Below are positions 12,589 to 23,291 of a DNA stretch of 64,000 bases, piece after piece; the stretch's first letter is position 1; the number at the start of each line of letters is the position of its first letter. The notes below the pieces were generated by a model. The model saw only the letters and a list, made by a program, of their open reading frames with translations. It did no database searches and was not told the DNA's origin. Source of the DNA: Phanerochaete sordida (taxonomy: Eukaryota; Basidiomycota; Agaricomycetes; Polyporales; Phanerochaetaceae); assembly GCA_019973155.2 (NCBI GenBank), contig BPQB01000018.1, positions 310,001 through 374,000 on the forward strand, written 5' to 3'. The translations under genes were made by a program, and so were the position numbers.

Positions 12589-13417
12589 GGTGTGGAGTGT
12601 ATGTGGTTGCTGGCGGTGAGAGGGTATGAGTGGTTGGCTCCCAGGGGCGACATAGGCCAACCTTATATACTGCACGCAGCCTGTGCTCAGCTTGTCGCTC
12701 CTAGGGTGTGCTGCCGGCCAAAATTGAAGGCATTCGCATACGCGTCCTGCACGGCACCATCGCAGGCGCAAGAGCCCCGGTAAGCCCTTTTCGCGTCACT
12801 GACAACCAAGGCCCTAGTGAGGTGGGGACACCCGGAGAGACACCCCGCAGGAGCGTCACAGACATGACGCGCGGAGGACGTTCCCATGGGCGTGGGTGCG
12901 GCCGCGCTGACGACGCCCCGCGGCAGCACCACGCCCCGCCAACGGCACGGCGCACCGATCAGAACGAAGCAGGCGTCGGCCCCTCGCTTGCGTGCGCCTG
13001 GCCCGCGATAACCGTCGCCGCCAGGAGAACCCGCGCCGGATGCGGAAGGCGCGACCGTTCCACAGGGCTGCCGAGCGCCGCCGGACGCCACCACGCCGCT
13101 GACACACTCGCGCGCCACGTGGATCGATACCGCAAATGGTCGCGCCGCTCATTCCTTGCCTCCTTCCAGGTAAAGCCCGATCGGCCATTGCTCGCCTGCG
13201 CAGGGCCTCGCCGATAGTTGGTTCGTCGCTCGCTTTCGCCGCTGACCAGGCTTCTTCTTCAGTCTGCCGGACCACTGACGCGGCCACGGCAGGGCCTTGG
13301 CTCTTGAGTGCGGCAGCGCCAGCCTCCTCCAAACTCGTTCACCACATAAATTTCTGTCTATTCACCACAGCCGTTACATTCAAACACGAGATCACAAGCC
13401 ATATCCCTCTACATGTC
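12589..13417. other. Intergenic between the two aldo-keto reductases
   Basis: About 830 GC-rich bases. It holds the promoter of copy 1 at its left end and the 3' region of copy 2 at its right end. Open frames exist on both strands, but none shows a recognisable domain or a sensible splice pattern, so I call no gene. Confidence 0.5.
12662..12670 (-). promoter_or_regulatory. TATA box of aldo-keto reductase 1
   Basis: Reads GTATATAAG on the minus strand, about 75 bases upstream of the ATG at 12588. Spacing fits a core promoter. Confidence 0.55.
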
Positions 13418-14758
13418 TCAGGCGCTGGCGTCGCTGGCGTCGCTGGCATCCGGCTCGGGCTTGATAGCCCCCACCGTCTTCGGCCACTTGTCAAAGTGCC
13501 CCGCCACCTTGTACTGGATGTAGTAATCGCTGCCATCGCCCTAGCACAGAACCCGTCAGCACCCGACCCCCACGCGCACACCGAGACGACTCACGAAGCG
13601 GTTATACGGAAAGCCCTTGTCGAGCGGCACAGCCGCATCGAGGCGCGCGACCTGCTCGTCCGAGAGGCGCAGCGCGAGCGCGCCGACGTTCGCGCGCAGG
13701 TGCGCGACCTTGCGCCCGCCGACGAGCGGGAACACGTGCGGCGCCTTCTGCAGGACCCACGCGATCGCGACCGCGGTCAGCGGCGCGCCGCCGAGCTCGC
13801 GCGCGACCGCCTCGAGCACGCCGCACACCGCGCGCTCGCCCGGCGTGCGCCGCCAGTCGCCGACGATCGTGCGCCCCGCCTCGCCCGACGCCGCGCGTGC
13901 CTCTTCCTCTGCGTCCGTGCGCAGCCGCCCGCCGCCGAGCACGTTCCACGGCGCGATCGCCAGGCCTGCGAAGGGGGGTGTCAGTGTGGGTGTCAGCGGG
14001 GGGTGGGCGGGGAGAGAGGGGGGCGCACCCTCGCTGATGCACATGGGCAGGAGCTCGCGCTCGAAGTCGCGGTCGAGGATGCTCCACTTGCCCTGGTAGA
14101 CCGCGAAGGGCGTCTTGCCGTTGTAGCGCGCGTACTGGTTCGCCTTCACGACGACCCACGCGGGCGTGTCGCTCACGCCGAGATACAGCACCTTGCGCTG
14201 GAGCACGAGCGCGTGCAGCGCGTCCATGACCTCCTCGACGCTCGCGGTGTAGTCCCACCAGTGCACGTACAGGATGTCGATGTACGCGCTCCGCAGCTTG
14301 CGCAGCGAGTCCTCGACCGAGTTGTAGAGCGACTTGGCGCTGTTCCCGATGAAGCAGCTGTGCTGCCCGCCCTTGCCGCGGCGGTAGTCCGACGAGTACT
14401 TCGTCGCGAGCACGATCTCGCCGCGCACGCCGCGCGCCTCCATCCACTCGCCGAGGAACTCCTCCGAGCTCTCGTCCTGGCTGCCGCGCCGTCAGCCCCG
14501 CGACACACGCCTCAGCGACAGCACTCACTAGTTGTTCGCGGTGTCGATGAAGTTCCCGCCGGCGCCGTAGAACGCGTCGAGCAGCGCGAAGCTGCCCGCC
14601 TTGTCCATGCTCCCGAAGCCGAACTGCGCCCACTGGTCGCCGATGCTCATCGCGCCGAGCTGGAGCGGCGAGACGTGCACGCCCGCGCGCGGGCCGAGCA
14701 CGCGGTGGCGCGCGAGCCGCGTCGCGGGCGGCGGTGCGGGGGCCCAGAAGGTGCTCAT
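13418..14758 (-). CDS. Aldo-keto reductase, aryl-alcohol dehydrogenase type (copy 2)
   Basis: Same family and predicted role as copy 1. Exons: 14529-14758, 14029-14480, 13595-13965, 13418-13540; 391 residues. The tetrad is again intact (FIDTANN, YQDESSEE, LATKY, LYVHWWD). It differs from copy 1 in a longer C-terminus that ends in the tripeptide repeat DASDASDASA, encoded by a 9-nt tandem repeat. A TATA-like box sits about 80 bases upstream. Intron positions match copy 1 exactly, which points to tandem duplication. GC content is very high, so long open frames appear on the antisense strand; these are shadows. Confidence 0.92.
13424..13450. repeat. 9-nt tandem repeat in the last exon of copy 2
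   Basis: Three near-perfect copies of gctggcgtc, encoding the repeated Asp-Ala-Ser near the C-terminus. Slippage is the likely origin. Confidence 0.8.
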
Positions 14759-14833
14759 TGCTCGTGCGTGTGTGTGGAGGCTTGGTGCTTGGGTGCAGGA
14801 GGCGGGTGCGGGGCCGTTGAGCGGCGCGCGCGC

Positions 14834-14844
14834 CCTATATATAC
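14834..14844 (-). promoter_or_regulatory. TATA box of aldo-keto reductase 2
   Basis: Minus strand reads GTATATATAGG, roughly 80 bases upstream of the ATG at 14758, the same spacing as in copy 1. Confidence 0.55.
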
Positions 14845-15721
14845 GCGCGAGGGCCATGGAAGTCGTACACTGGTCAGCGAAAACAACAAGGAGTAAAATA
14901 TCCTGCACTGACGCTGCGACTCAAGTAGCCCAGGCAGCCCCCGCGCCGCACGCACCGCGCTGCTGAGCACACGCGCGCAGGACGCGCTGGGCCAGCGCAC
15001 GCGGGCGCGCCTGGCCGTCAGCGCGCCTCGGTCATCCGGGGCTGCGCATGAGCAGGCGTGACCGCAGGCGCGCAGCGGGTATTCGGGCGGGGCGCCGCGG
15101 CGGGCGCGCGTGGGGCAGCGAGCCAGGGAGTGCCAGGGAGTGCCCCGGCAGGGGGGACGCGCCAGCCCTCGGCAGCACGTGCGGCATCGGGCGCGCGCCC
15201 GAGCGCGCAGATCGATGCCTCGGCGATCGCTGGCGCGCCCCGACTCGGGGGCTTGGGGCAGAAGGCAGGGCGGAGCGCGGGCCGGTGCGGTGGGCGAAGA
15301 GGCACGCCCGGGCGAGGTGGGAGTTCGCGGCAAGGGCCAGGGCCGGACGCCACGAAGGGCGGCGGCGATCAATGCGCGTTCCACGTGGGCTCCCGACTCT
15401 CGACGCGCCAAATCGCTCGTCCTTGGTAGCTCTGCGTCGACTTTGGAGGTTAGCGCGCTCACCGAAGCTTCTGCAGGATCAAGGGGCACCGCCGATTCGA
15501 ATCTAATTGAAACCGCGCGCTTGCAAAGGCCCTAGGGGGGCTGCGCTCTCGGGGTCCTGGATGTAGTACCAAACATAGTAATGCGATCAAAGCTGCCCGC
15601 TAAGTAGGCGAACGTGAATCGCTTGGGCAGCGTTCTCCTCGTTCGCCATCGTCTGAGGCGTTGGGCTCGCCTTCGAGTTCGCCTAGGTGCTCCGCTGGCT
15701 GGTCAGCAGGACACCTAGGGC
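14845..15721. other. GC-rich intergenic stretch, no gene supported
   Basis: About 870 bases, strongly GC-rich between 14930 and 15400. Several overlapping open frames occur on both strands, all Arg/Ala/Gly-rich as expected from composition alone. No domain, RNA gene or transposon end was recognised. Confidence 0.5.
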
Positions 15722-17060
15722 TTGGGATGCCAAATTGCATCATTCTTCCTAGCTTTGCTCAGCTTCTCGCGAGCGCGTAGCCGTGCGCAGCCCCGACGAC
15801 TCTCAAGATATCTGTCGTGTCTACAACCCAGCCACTATCCTATTACGACTCTGAAGTCTCTCATACACCCTATACACCACTATCTCACGGCTACAACCAT
15901 GATAGCGCCCTCTCCACGTCCAATAATCCTCCCCAAGGCTTCGAAGATCCGCCGCTCCTCCCACCACCACCCATACCCCGTGCTATACGCTATACCTTTC
16001 GATGAACACTATGTCTGCGGCCCGTCCTCCGCAAAAGGATACCAGGTTGTCCGCTGCCCTGAGTGCAAGGCCGAGCTGCAGGTGGCCATTCGTGGGACCA
16101 GCATCTCATGTCCGCGAAGTGTAGGAAGGGCAGGCGGCAGGTAGAGGCTTCACGAGTGCAAGAGGAAGCCGATGAGCAGCGGCGGCGGCTTTTCTCAGGT
16201 GCGCCGACGCCCACAGCTCCTCATAGCTCGTACGGCGGGGTTGCCTCTGACGCGCTATTACAGCCTTCCAGGTGCGCCATCCTTTCCTTGTGTCGCAGAA
16301 CCTAGCTCATTCGAATCACAGTCTCGCTCAAATAAGACCGGAAGCTCAAGCCCTACATACACTATGTCCCGGAGCCGTCCTCCCTTGGCCGCACGACGCG
16401 GTCTTCGCGGCATTCTCCCTCCAGCCATTCCAAAACCAAGCCACATTCCGCCTCGCATCCCTGGAGGTCGACCAGACTACATCCATGGTCACCATCCGCA
16501 TACAGTCGTACCGCTGCAGTCATTACTGGCGAACACTGCTGCATGTCAAGAATGCGCGGATATCGTTACATCGCGTGCGGTCGAAGCGGTTCCCATCTTT
16601 CTTGCTGCACGCATAGTGCCATCTAAAGCTCTATAATCACCTTCTGGTACATAGTCATATCTTATACTTGCTTAATTCTTTAGTTCTGCGCGCTGCTCGA
16701 CCTCCCATGTCTGCATGACGCGTCTCAGCATTCGATGACATACCGCATTTGGCGGCCGCTTCGCAGGGCAGTTCCAGGGGTCCCGTACGGCGCTTGCACA
16801 GGTTGGTTTCCAGAGATTCGCATCTCCGTTCCCCCTTGTGCAGGATCTAGACCTGCGCAGCCAATATCGCGTAGGCCGGATCAGGATGCGGGCTGCGGCC
16901 TGTGCCTGGCGACGGATGCAAAGTCTATGTTCCGGTGCCGCCTGTGCAATGGGAGCAGGCCCCTATGTCATCGTCCCTGCCTAGATATCATGTGCAAGGC
17001 GTTGCTGATGCCCCACAGCGCCTTGCCTGACACCTTGCCCCCCGCGACATCTCCCTCACC
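15722..17060 (+). other. Possible unrecognised or decaying gene
   Basis: Coding-like fragments occur on the plus strand but in shifting frames. About 15815-15994 encodes a Pro/Tyr-rich piece (SYYDSEVSHTPYTPLSHGYN). About 15960-16125 contains a Cys-rich piece (VVRCPECKAELQVAIRG) that resembles half of a zinc ribbon. About 16110-16265 encodes a charged helix-like piece (VEASRVQEEADEQRRRLF). About 16917-17029 encodes a Pro-rich tail ending DAPQRLA. I could not join these with standard introns into one open protein, nor find a convincing ATG. It could be a real gene with unusual splicing, a pseudogene, or two fragments. I do not assign a function. Confidence 0.3.
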
Positions 17061-17882
17061 ATGGCGACCCCCAGCACCCAAGCCGCGGCCGACCCCGAGA
17101 GCGACGTCCTCCGCCAGTGCCAGAACTGCTTCAAGGAGCAGACCGAGGACCGCAAGCTGCTGACGTGCTCGCGCTGCAAGCGTTCGCACTACTGCGTGAG
17201 TGCCCCCGTCACCGTTCCCCGCCCTCCCTCACACCACCGCCCCGCCCCAGAGCAAGGACTGCCAGACCGCGCACTGGCCTTCGCACAAGGAGAACTGCAC
17301 CCTGACCGCCGACCTGCGCAGCGACATCAGGGCCACGTCCGCGGCTCTCCGCGCGGAGGGCCTGGGCGCGCCGGACCCGCAGGAGATCGAGCGGCTGCTC
17401 AAGCAGTTCTCGCAGACGCGCCGCCCGATCCTCACGATGGCCGCGCTCGAGGCGTTCCGGCTCGACGTGCGCCCGCAGGACGTCTCGAAGTACGTGCTCT
17501 GGGTCGAGCTCGCGCCCACCGGCCGGCCGTACCCGCACGAGTTCCGCCTGCTGAGGGCCGAGAAGTGGACGCTTGACGATTTGCGCGCGAATTACGCGGT
17601 GCGGCGCACGTTTCTTCTTTGGTATATGTGTTGGGCTGATGTGTGTTGTAGACGCCGAGTCTGCCGTCGTTGCTCGAGCGCATCGAGTCGCTGCACCAGC
17701 AGTCGCAGGAGATAGCCAAGAAGGGAGGGCTCGGCGTCGCGATCGCCATCGTGTCGTGCGGCCCAGTCAAGCACATGATGCCCCTCGGGATCTCGGACCA
17801 TCCGCGCGACGCGGGATTGAAGTTTGAGAACACCGATCTTTGGCTGGAGAAGCTGAAGATGGGCATTGAACGCACTTTCTAA
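17061..17882 (+). CDS. MYND-type zinc-finger protein
   Basis: Small protein of 237 residues in three exons: 17061-17195, 17251-17598, 17652-17882. Residues about 20-60 form a MYND finger: CQNCF, then CSRCKRSHYC, SKDCQ, and HWPSHKENC give the ordered Cys/His ligands. MYND fingers usually mediate protein-protein contact with Pro-rich partners. The rest is helical and shows no SET domain, so it is not a SMYD methyltransferase; the specific role is unknown. The second half (GGLGVAIAIVSCG) is hydrophobic and may be a small folded domain. The first intron falls directly after the HYC of the finger. The gene is convergent with the next, 190 bases apart. Confidence 0.85.
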
Positions 17883-18072
17883 GTCATCGTCTGCCGTATC
17901 TGGATGCATTGTATCTCTGGAACCATGTAGCTTATGGTCATCAGTCGGGCGAATCGTTTTTGACCGATACTCAGTCCGGGTAAACAGAGCTGCTTCAATG
18001 GTACGGTAAGGTATCATATTGAGCATTAAGGAAGCGCGAGAAATGTAGGGTATCCATCCTGCCATAGCTTGC

Positions 18073-19517
18073 TCACATCCGCCACCACCGCGACAGCCAC
18101 GACCTCCGCTTAGCGACCTTGCTCTCCCTGATAATTGCCTCGACCTCAGGCCGAATACTTGCAAGCAAGTCCGCAGTCGTGTGCTTCGGCTCCCACCCAA
18201 GCGCCTTCGCACGCGACGCGCGGAAGCGCGAGTTCGTGCCCCAGAGCTGCCCGATCTCCTGCACCACGCCATCAGCATCCCACCCCTCACCGAAAATCGC
18301 GACACGGCGCGACATACGTAGGAGAAGAAATACTGCGCGAGCTCCGCGTCGCTGAACGGCGTCGGCGCCGCGTCGCGCGTGCGCCCGAGCGCACGGAGCG
18401 CGTCGCCGATCGCGCGCGCGATGTCGCGCCACGCGGCCTCGTCGTTCCCCGCGAAGTAGTACCCGTGCGTGCCGTGGCCGACGTTGTCCGCGCCGCGCGC
18501 CGTGACCGCGTCGAAGAGCAGCACGAAGAGGTCCGCCGCTGGCCCAGCACACAACGCGTCAGCACTCCCGGTGCGTGGTGCGGGGGGAGGGAGGGGGGGA
18601 GGGGAGAGGCGCACCGTCGTCGACGTGCACGTTGCCCCAGCGCGGGAGGCCGCGCCCGACCATGCCTGCGCGCCCGCGCGCGAGCGCGGCGCGGATGAGC
18701 AGCGGGACCTGGATGGAGTGCGTGTGCTGGACGCCGGCGGCGGCGAGCGCGCCCGCGGGCGCGCCGTACATGGTGCCGGGCGAGATCTGGTACGTGCGCG
18801 CGTAGCCTGCGCGCTCCGCGTGTCAGCTTGCCAGCACGGATGGGGGGAGGGGGGCGCACCGGCGACGTCGGCGGCGAAGACCGCGGCGTCGACGTTGCGG
18901 TGCAGCGCGGCGGGGCTGATGCCCGCGAGCGCGGCGTCGTCGGTGTCGTCCCAGACGCGCTCGCGCACGAGCTCGCCCTTGTCCTGGCCCTCGATCACGA
19001 TCGCGCTGCCGGACTGTGTGTGCGTGTCAGCGTCAAGCGAGAGAGACCAGGCGCGGAGGGCGCGGCGGGCGGGGGACGCACGGTGTGGATGAGCACGGGG
19101 ACGTCGCCGGTCCGCTCGTGGCGGTTCTGCAGGCCCTGGAGCAGCGCCTGCATCGCGGGGAGGTCGTCCGCGTCGACCTGCGGCGGCGTCAGCGCGCGCC
19201 GCTGAGGGAAAATGGGGAGGACGCACGATCTGGAAGACGACGTGCGCGTCCTCCGCGAGCTTCTCGACGAGCGTGTGGTCGTCCTTGTACGAGCCGACGA
19301 CGGCGCGGACGCCGAACGCCTCGAGCTTCTGCGCCTTGTCTTTGTTGCGCACGAGTGCGGTGATGTCAAAATCCTGCGCTTGCGGGTGCTGGAGCAGGCG
19401 GGCGAGGACGGAGCCGCCGATGTAGCCTGTGCGTCCGTGAGCGACGCGCGTCCGACGCGTCGAGACTCGCTACGTACCGGTCGCGCCGAGGATGAGGATA
19501 GGGGTCTTCGCGGCCAT
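18073..19517 (-). CDS. NmrA-like NAD(P)-binding / epimerase-type protein
   Basis: Extended short-chain dehydrogenase fold, soluble. Seven exons: 19478-19517, 19227-19426, 19082-19177, 18860-19013, 18615-18806, 18318-18538, 18073-18258; 362 residues. The N-terminus has the dinucleotide motif GATGYIGG (residues about 12-19) after a hydrophobic strand. RNKDKAQ follows, as in proteins that bind NADP or sense its redox state. The segment YQISPGTMYG and the later WGNVHVDDVADLFVLL match the epimerase/NmrA layout. The classical YxxxK pair is not evident, so catalysis is uncertain and a regulatory role is possible. The extreme GC of its introns leaves several of them open, which makes misleading long frames. 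Confidence 0.85.
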
Positions 19518-19611
19518 TGCTTACTGGACGCGCTGGTGAGGAGAGTAGCTGAGGCTGCTGTGAATGGGAGAGGTGTGGATGGGGATGCAGCATCCCGTCG
19601 CAGCAGACGCA

Positions 19612-19620
19612 CCTTTATAC
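19612..19620 (-). promoter_or_regulatory. TATA box of the NmrA-like gene
   Basis: Minus strand GTATAAAGG, about 100 bases upstream of the ATG at 19517. Confidence 0.45.
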
Positions 19621-20135
19621 CGCGTCGCGGCGAGCTGCTCGCACGGGGAGCCCTGGGGCCGGCTGAGTAAGTCGTGCCGCGCACATCGTGCACCGACAGC
19701 AAGCAAAGAGCGGCGCGAGCCCGGCCTGCTCCTCGTCTGAAGCGTGTCCACGCCCGCGGAAGACCTGCTTTGGCAAGCAACAGCGTGGTGCCGCCGGCGG
19801 TCGCGCGACTCGCGCCTGCGCGCGCAAGGAAGCGCCCATGAATAATCCCGGCGCGGGTACCGCGTCCCCTCGCGCCCATCCTCGACATTGTCAGCGCGCT
19901 GTTTCGGCGCTCGCGAGTGTGCTCTTCGCACAACGCTCAGCAGCGCGGTTGGGCACGACAATGCTGATTCAGAAGGCGATGGGCGGCGTTCGCGGCTGCA
20001 AACGTTTGAGCGACGGATCGCTGTGCTCTATACACACAAGTACTGTAAAATGATTCTCGAAGCTCGGGATTCGAGAGGCTCGCAGTGGGACTCCCACAGT
20101 CGGTGCCCAGCTGGTAGGAAAACAGGGCAAAAATA
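19621..20135. other. Intergenic, NmrA-like promoter side to tRNA
   Basis: About 515 bases with no supported gene. Short frames on both strands lack any recognisable domain. It likely contains upstream control of the NmrA-like gene and the downstream flank of the tRNA. Confidence 0.45.
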
Positions 20136-20219
20136 TGACCACCGCAGGACTCGAACCTGCAACCTTTTGGTACCGTTGGGCGATCGAAGCCAAACGCGCT
20201 ACCATTGCGCCAGGTAGCC
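20136..20219 (-). tRNA. tRNA-Arg (anticodon UCG) with a 12-nt intron
   Basis: On the minus strand the acceptor arm GGCTACC pairs with GGTGGTC (two G-U pairs), discriminator A. The D stem is GCGC/GCGC, the anticodon stem TTTGG/CCAAA, and the T arm GCAGG-TTCGAGT-CCTGC. The anticodon loop is 19 nt. Removing 12 nt (20172-20183), directly 3' of the base after the anticodon, leaves a normal 7-nt loop CTTCGAA with anticodon TCG at 20187-20185. The spliced tRNA is 72 nt. A- and B-box promoters are present. CCA is not encoded, as expected for eukaryotes. Confidence 0.88.
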
Positions 20220-20548
20220 ATTCTTGAATTGCTACTCATTTGTACCATAACGAGGCAAACACGTTCCTCAATACCACCGTCTCTGGTCGCGAGAATGAGG
20301 AGGTCAGACACCGTTGTAGACACTCCCTCAATTGGACTCAAAGATAGAGTGTAGAACTATCATTTACGCGTTCACAGGGCCGGTAATCGCCTTCAGGGTC
20401 CGGGCGCTCGCGCTTTTGTGGCAGCTTTCCAGATTCATTTTGCAGCCGTACTGGTGTACTGTCTGTAGAATATTGTCCGCTCAGAGAAGTTGTGTTACAG
20501 ATGTTCACCAATATACGCGATGTATAAAGCTGGAGGCTCTGTCGTGTG
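20220..20548. other. Spacer between tRNA and GH43 3' end
   Basis: About 330 bases with no gene. It should hold the tRNA upstream flank and the GH43 polyadenylation region. Confidence 0.5.
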
Positions 20549-22840
20549 TCAAAACACGTTCGGCACGGGATCGTATGTAAAATCGCTGAAATACGCCGGC
20601 GTGGTCGAGTTATGTCCATTGCCGGTCGCAAACATACCGACCAGTGTCTGCAAGGACCACATATCAGGGTTTGAGCAAGGCGCTTTTCAAACGAGAACTT
20701 ACGCCGGTGAAGCCTCCGCTCACTTCTCTTGCTACCCCGTGACCCACGGTCGTCCACTGCGCCGACTTCGCCGAGGAGTCGAGGTACGAGAACGCATACG
20801 TGGACGCGTTCACAGCCTGGACGCGCAAGCGAAGCTTCTTGACGCCACCAGCCAGCGGCAGGATTCCCGGCTGGGAATAGGCGTCGCTCATGCCGTCGGC
20901 ACTCGAGTTTGCGCTGAAGGTGCGCAGACGGACGAAATTGCTGAGCTGGCCGCTGGCGGACGGAAGCGCAACGACACCTATGTCGAAGTGCTGCGTGCGC
21001 TGGATGAAGAGCGTCAGGCCCGCTTCTTCCTGTGCCACAGCGGAGTCCGCGAGATCTGGCGCGAACTCCAGCGTGGCCTCCGCGGTGAACTCGACGGCGT
21101 CTTGCCGCCGCGCGATGAAGGTGCTCGTGCCGATGCCGCCGCTGCCGGTGATGCTCTCCGCGGAACCCATGATGCGCAAGGAGTTGGGGTGGCCAGGAGG
21201 AGAGACGGAGAATTTGGAGAAGTCGGGGAGACGGTAGTAGACCAGCTGGCGCGGGATGTCGGCGAGGGACGCTTTGGGGCCGCTTGGAAAGATGACATGC
21301 TGGGAATGCCCGACAAGAGGATCCGTCGAGTCGGTGAGAGTAGGCTAGGCGAAGGTCAAATATCCTTCTTTACACGTAAGAGTCGGATTAGCTCGCCTTT
21401 TGTGAAGGGGGCAGGGGACCAGTCATGTCGATATGGGCACGGCCTGGAGTTGCACCATTGAACACAGGGAACTGCCCTTCTTCCCACACGACGGGCACTA
21501 GCACCGTCTCTCTTCCCATAGGGCTAGCGAATGTCAAGAAGACGGATAGCCATCAGAAAGGCGGCTCGTACTAGTTTACCGTCGCATTTCTAGTGGCCAA
21601 TGCGACCGCCCACCAGTTTCCAGTTGTATCAGTAAATAGATCAGCATGGCCCACCGTCTGCACTAACATCGGTAGGTGTAAGCAGAGTGTCAGACATAGA
21701 AGCTCTTGGAGACAACACACGGTACTCGGTAGTGTTTGCGTTGGTCAGAACGGGATTGTGGGCATAGCCAGTATAAGGACCAGTGACGTTTGGCGATTTC
21801 GCCATCCTGTAGAAGAAATTGCCATAAGGCAGCTTCAACGATGGACTCATGCGCGACAGCTTGAAGGCTCACGTCACCATATGCCCAAGGCCGGTACCAC
21901 CTGCATTCAAGCCGATCGGCGATGTGTCAATGACTCAATATCTGTCACATCCATACCTTCCGCGATCATCAGGTAGTACCCGTCCTTTCTCTTGAACACA
22001 TGCGGAGCTTCCGGTGCCTGGCATGCGGGGTACTTAACGCACAAGTCTAGCAAGGGTGCAGCCAACGCACAAGTCCACCGGTACCGTTCCACAGGATCAC
22101 CGGTTCGCTGAGATTTGCGCCGGTTTTGACGTCGATCTTGAACTGTTCTATCGCGGGGAAGACGTGCCACGCGTGCGAGCCTTGGACGTACGACGTGCCG
22201 TCGTCGTCCCAGAAGAGCGAGGTATCGTATCCTTGGAAGGTGAAGTGCACCGGGTCTGACCAGCCGTTGCCGTTGTTCGCCCATATATCCGTTGTAGTGA
22301 AGATCAGCTAGACCAATGGTCAATATCACGTCGGCTTTGTGCATAATCCGCCATACGTTGTCCCAGCGCGTAGGGTCCAGTTGTGGGGCACCGTCAAACA
22401 CCAGCGTGCTCGTGACATAGAAGACTCCGTCGTGGTGCCGGATAGTTGCGGCCCATATCCCGCCTGTCGTCTGGTTGACCAGCGCGAGCTGTGGCAGCTG
22501 CTCGGGCCTTGACAGAACATTTCCTGCGATCGCCCTCAGCATCCACGAAGTGGCACAACAACGACAGGGACATACCGATCTGCTGCCACTGAACGAGGTC
22601 GCGCGAAGTGTACACGGGTATGCCAGGGAACGCGCTGAAGGAGCTCGTGACGCAGAAGAATTGACTTTCGACACGTATGCAGGACGGGTCTGGCGCGAAG
22701 CCGCTGATGATTGGGTTGTGGTATGACTTGAGCTTCGCGTCTGCATCTGCAGAGGCACGTTCAGTAAGGGCTGCGGGTGTCGCGTAGAGCAAGGAGGCAA
22801 AAGATAGCGCGACGGCGGCAGCCCTCAATGGGCGGAACAT
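20549..22840 (-). CDS. Secreted glycoside hydrolase family 43 (beta-xylosidase / arabinofuranosidase type)
   Basis: Secreted hemicellulose-degrading enzyme. Ten exons, minus strand: 22576-22840, 22357-22523, 22071-22307, 21957-22017, 21873-21900, 21721-21806, 21572-21662, 21397-21523, 20703-21344, 20549-20647; 600 residues. A signal peptide starts MFRPLRAAAVALSFASL. The catalytic set of the five-blad propeller is visible: Asp in SGFAPDPS, Asp in SLFWDDDG, and Glu in LAPEAPH (usually APEGPH). A C-terminal beta-sandwich follows, ending in a conserved TPAYFSDFTY. The start at 22840 is preferred over an in-frame ATG at 22906, because the latter overlaps the TATA box and would bury the signal peptide. 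One exon is only 28 nt; intron 21345-21396 needs a GC donor. Exact substrate is not predictable. Confidence 0.9.
21345..21396 (-). other. GC-AG intron in the GH43 gene
   Basis: Minus-strand junction AAAAG|GCGAGC ... GCCTAG. Reading on without splicing meets TAA at the third codon. Splicing rejoins GPLPPSQK to DPLVGHSQ within a conserved region. Confidence 0.72.
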
Positions 22841-22890
22841 CTTGAAGGACGAGACGGCACACAGAATCTGGCGCGTTGCTACACCTCTGA

Positions 22891-22899
22891 TTATATACC
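22891..22899 (-). promoter_or_regulatory. TATA box of the GH43 gene
   Basis: Minus strand GGTATATAA about 55 bases upstream of the ATG at 22840. Its position argues against translation from the upstream ATG at 22906. Confidence 0.55.
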
Positions 22900-23291
22900 A
22901 AGGCATAGTGAGGCAGCGGGGCGACCCCGAGGCGGAGAGACACCGGAGCCCATCACGTGGTCGCGCATCATGACCTCAAGAGCACGGGGGCTGTCAGAGG
23001 ATGCAAGGCAGTGGCAGACCGACGGACCGTTAAGAGAAACGGCCCGGGTATCAATTATGAGGAAGCGTTCTGTGGCACTGGTTCGCGAACTCGAGGTTGA
23101 CGTTGAAGATTTGAGCGATGAAGGCCGAGGGCGTCTTATTGACTGCATATAAGCAAGCGATATTAGCGTGGAACAGCACAGCCATTTAGACTTCAGAGAG
23201 GCAAGGAGAATCTGATTGTCCGGGGATGAACATGGTAGTGTACATGTCCAGGATGAAACGGAGGCCGGTCCTATCCGTCTATTTGAATATT
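22900..23291. other. Intergenic, GH43 promoter and OST3 3' region
   Basis: About 390 bases holding the upstream control of GH43 and the 3' end of OST3. No gene seen; short frames only. Confidence 0.5.

Noticed and set aside
13136..14896. A 586-codon open frame on the plus strand
   Set aside because: It is antisense to aldo-keto reductase 2, is Arg/Ala-rich from GC composition, and lacks any domain, while the minus strand has a clean AKR.
17592..19352. A 586-codon minus-strand frame
   Set aside because: It reads through several introns of the NmrA-like gene that happen to stay open because they are very GC-rich, and then runs on antisense to the MYND gene.
20490..21461. A 323-codon plus-strand frame
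   Set aside because: Antisense shadow of the GH43 C-terminal domain.
22841..22906. Upstream in-frame ATG of the GH43 gene at 22906
   Set aside because: It lies next to the TATA box and would place 22 residues before the signal peptide.
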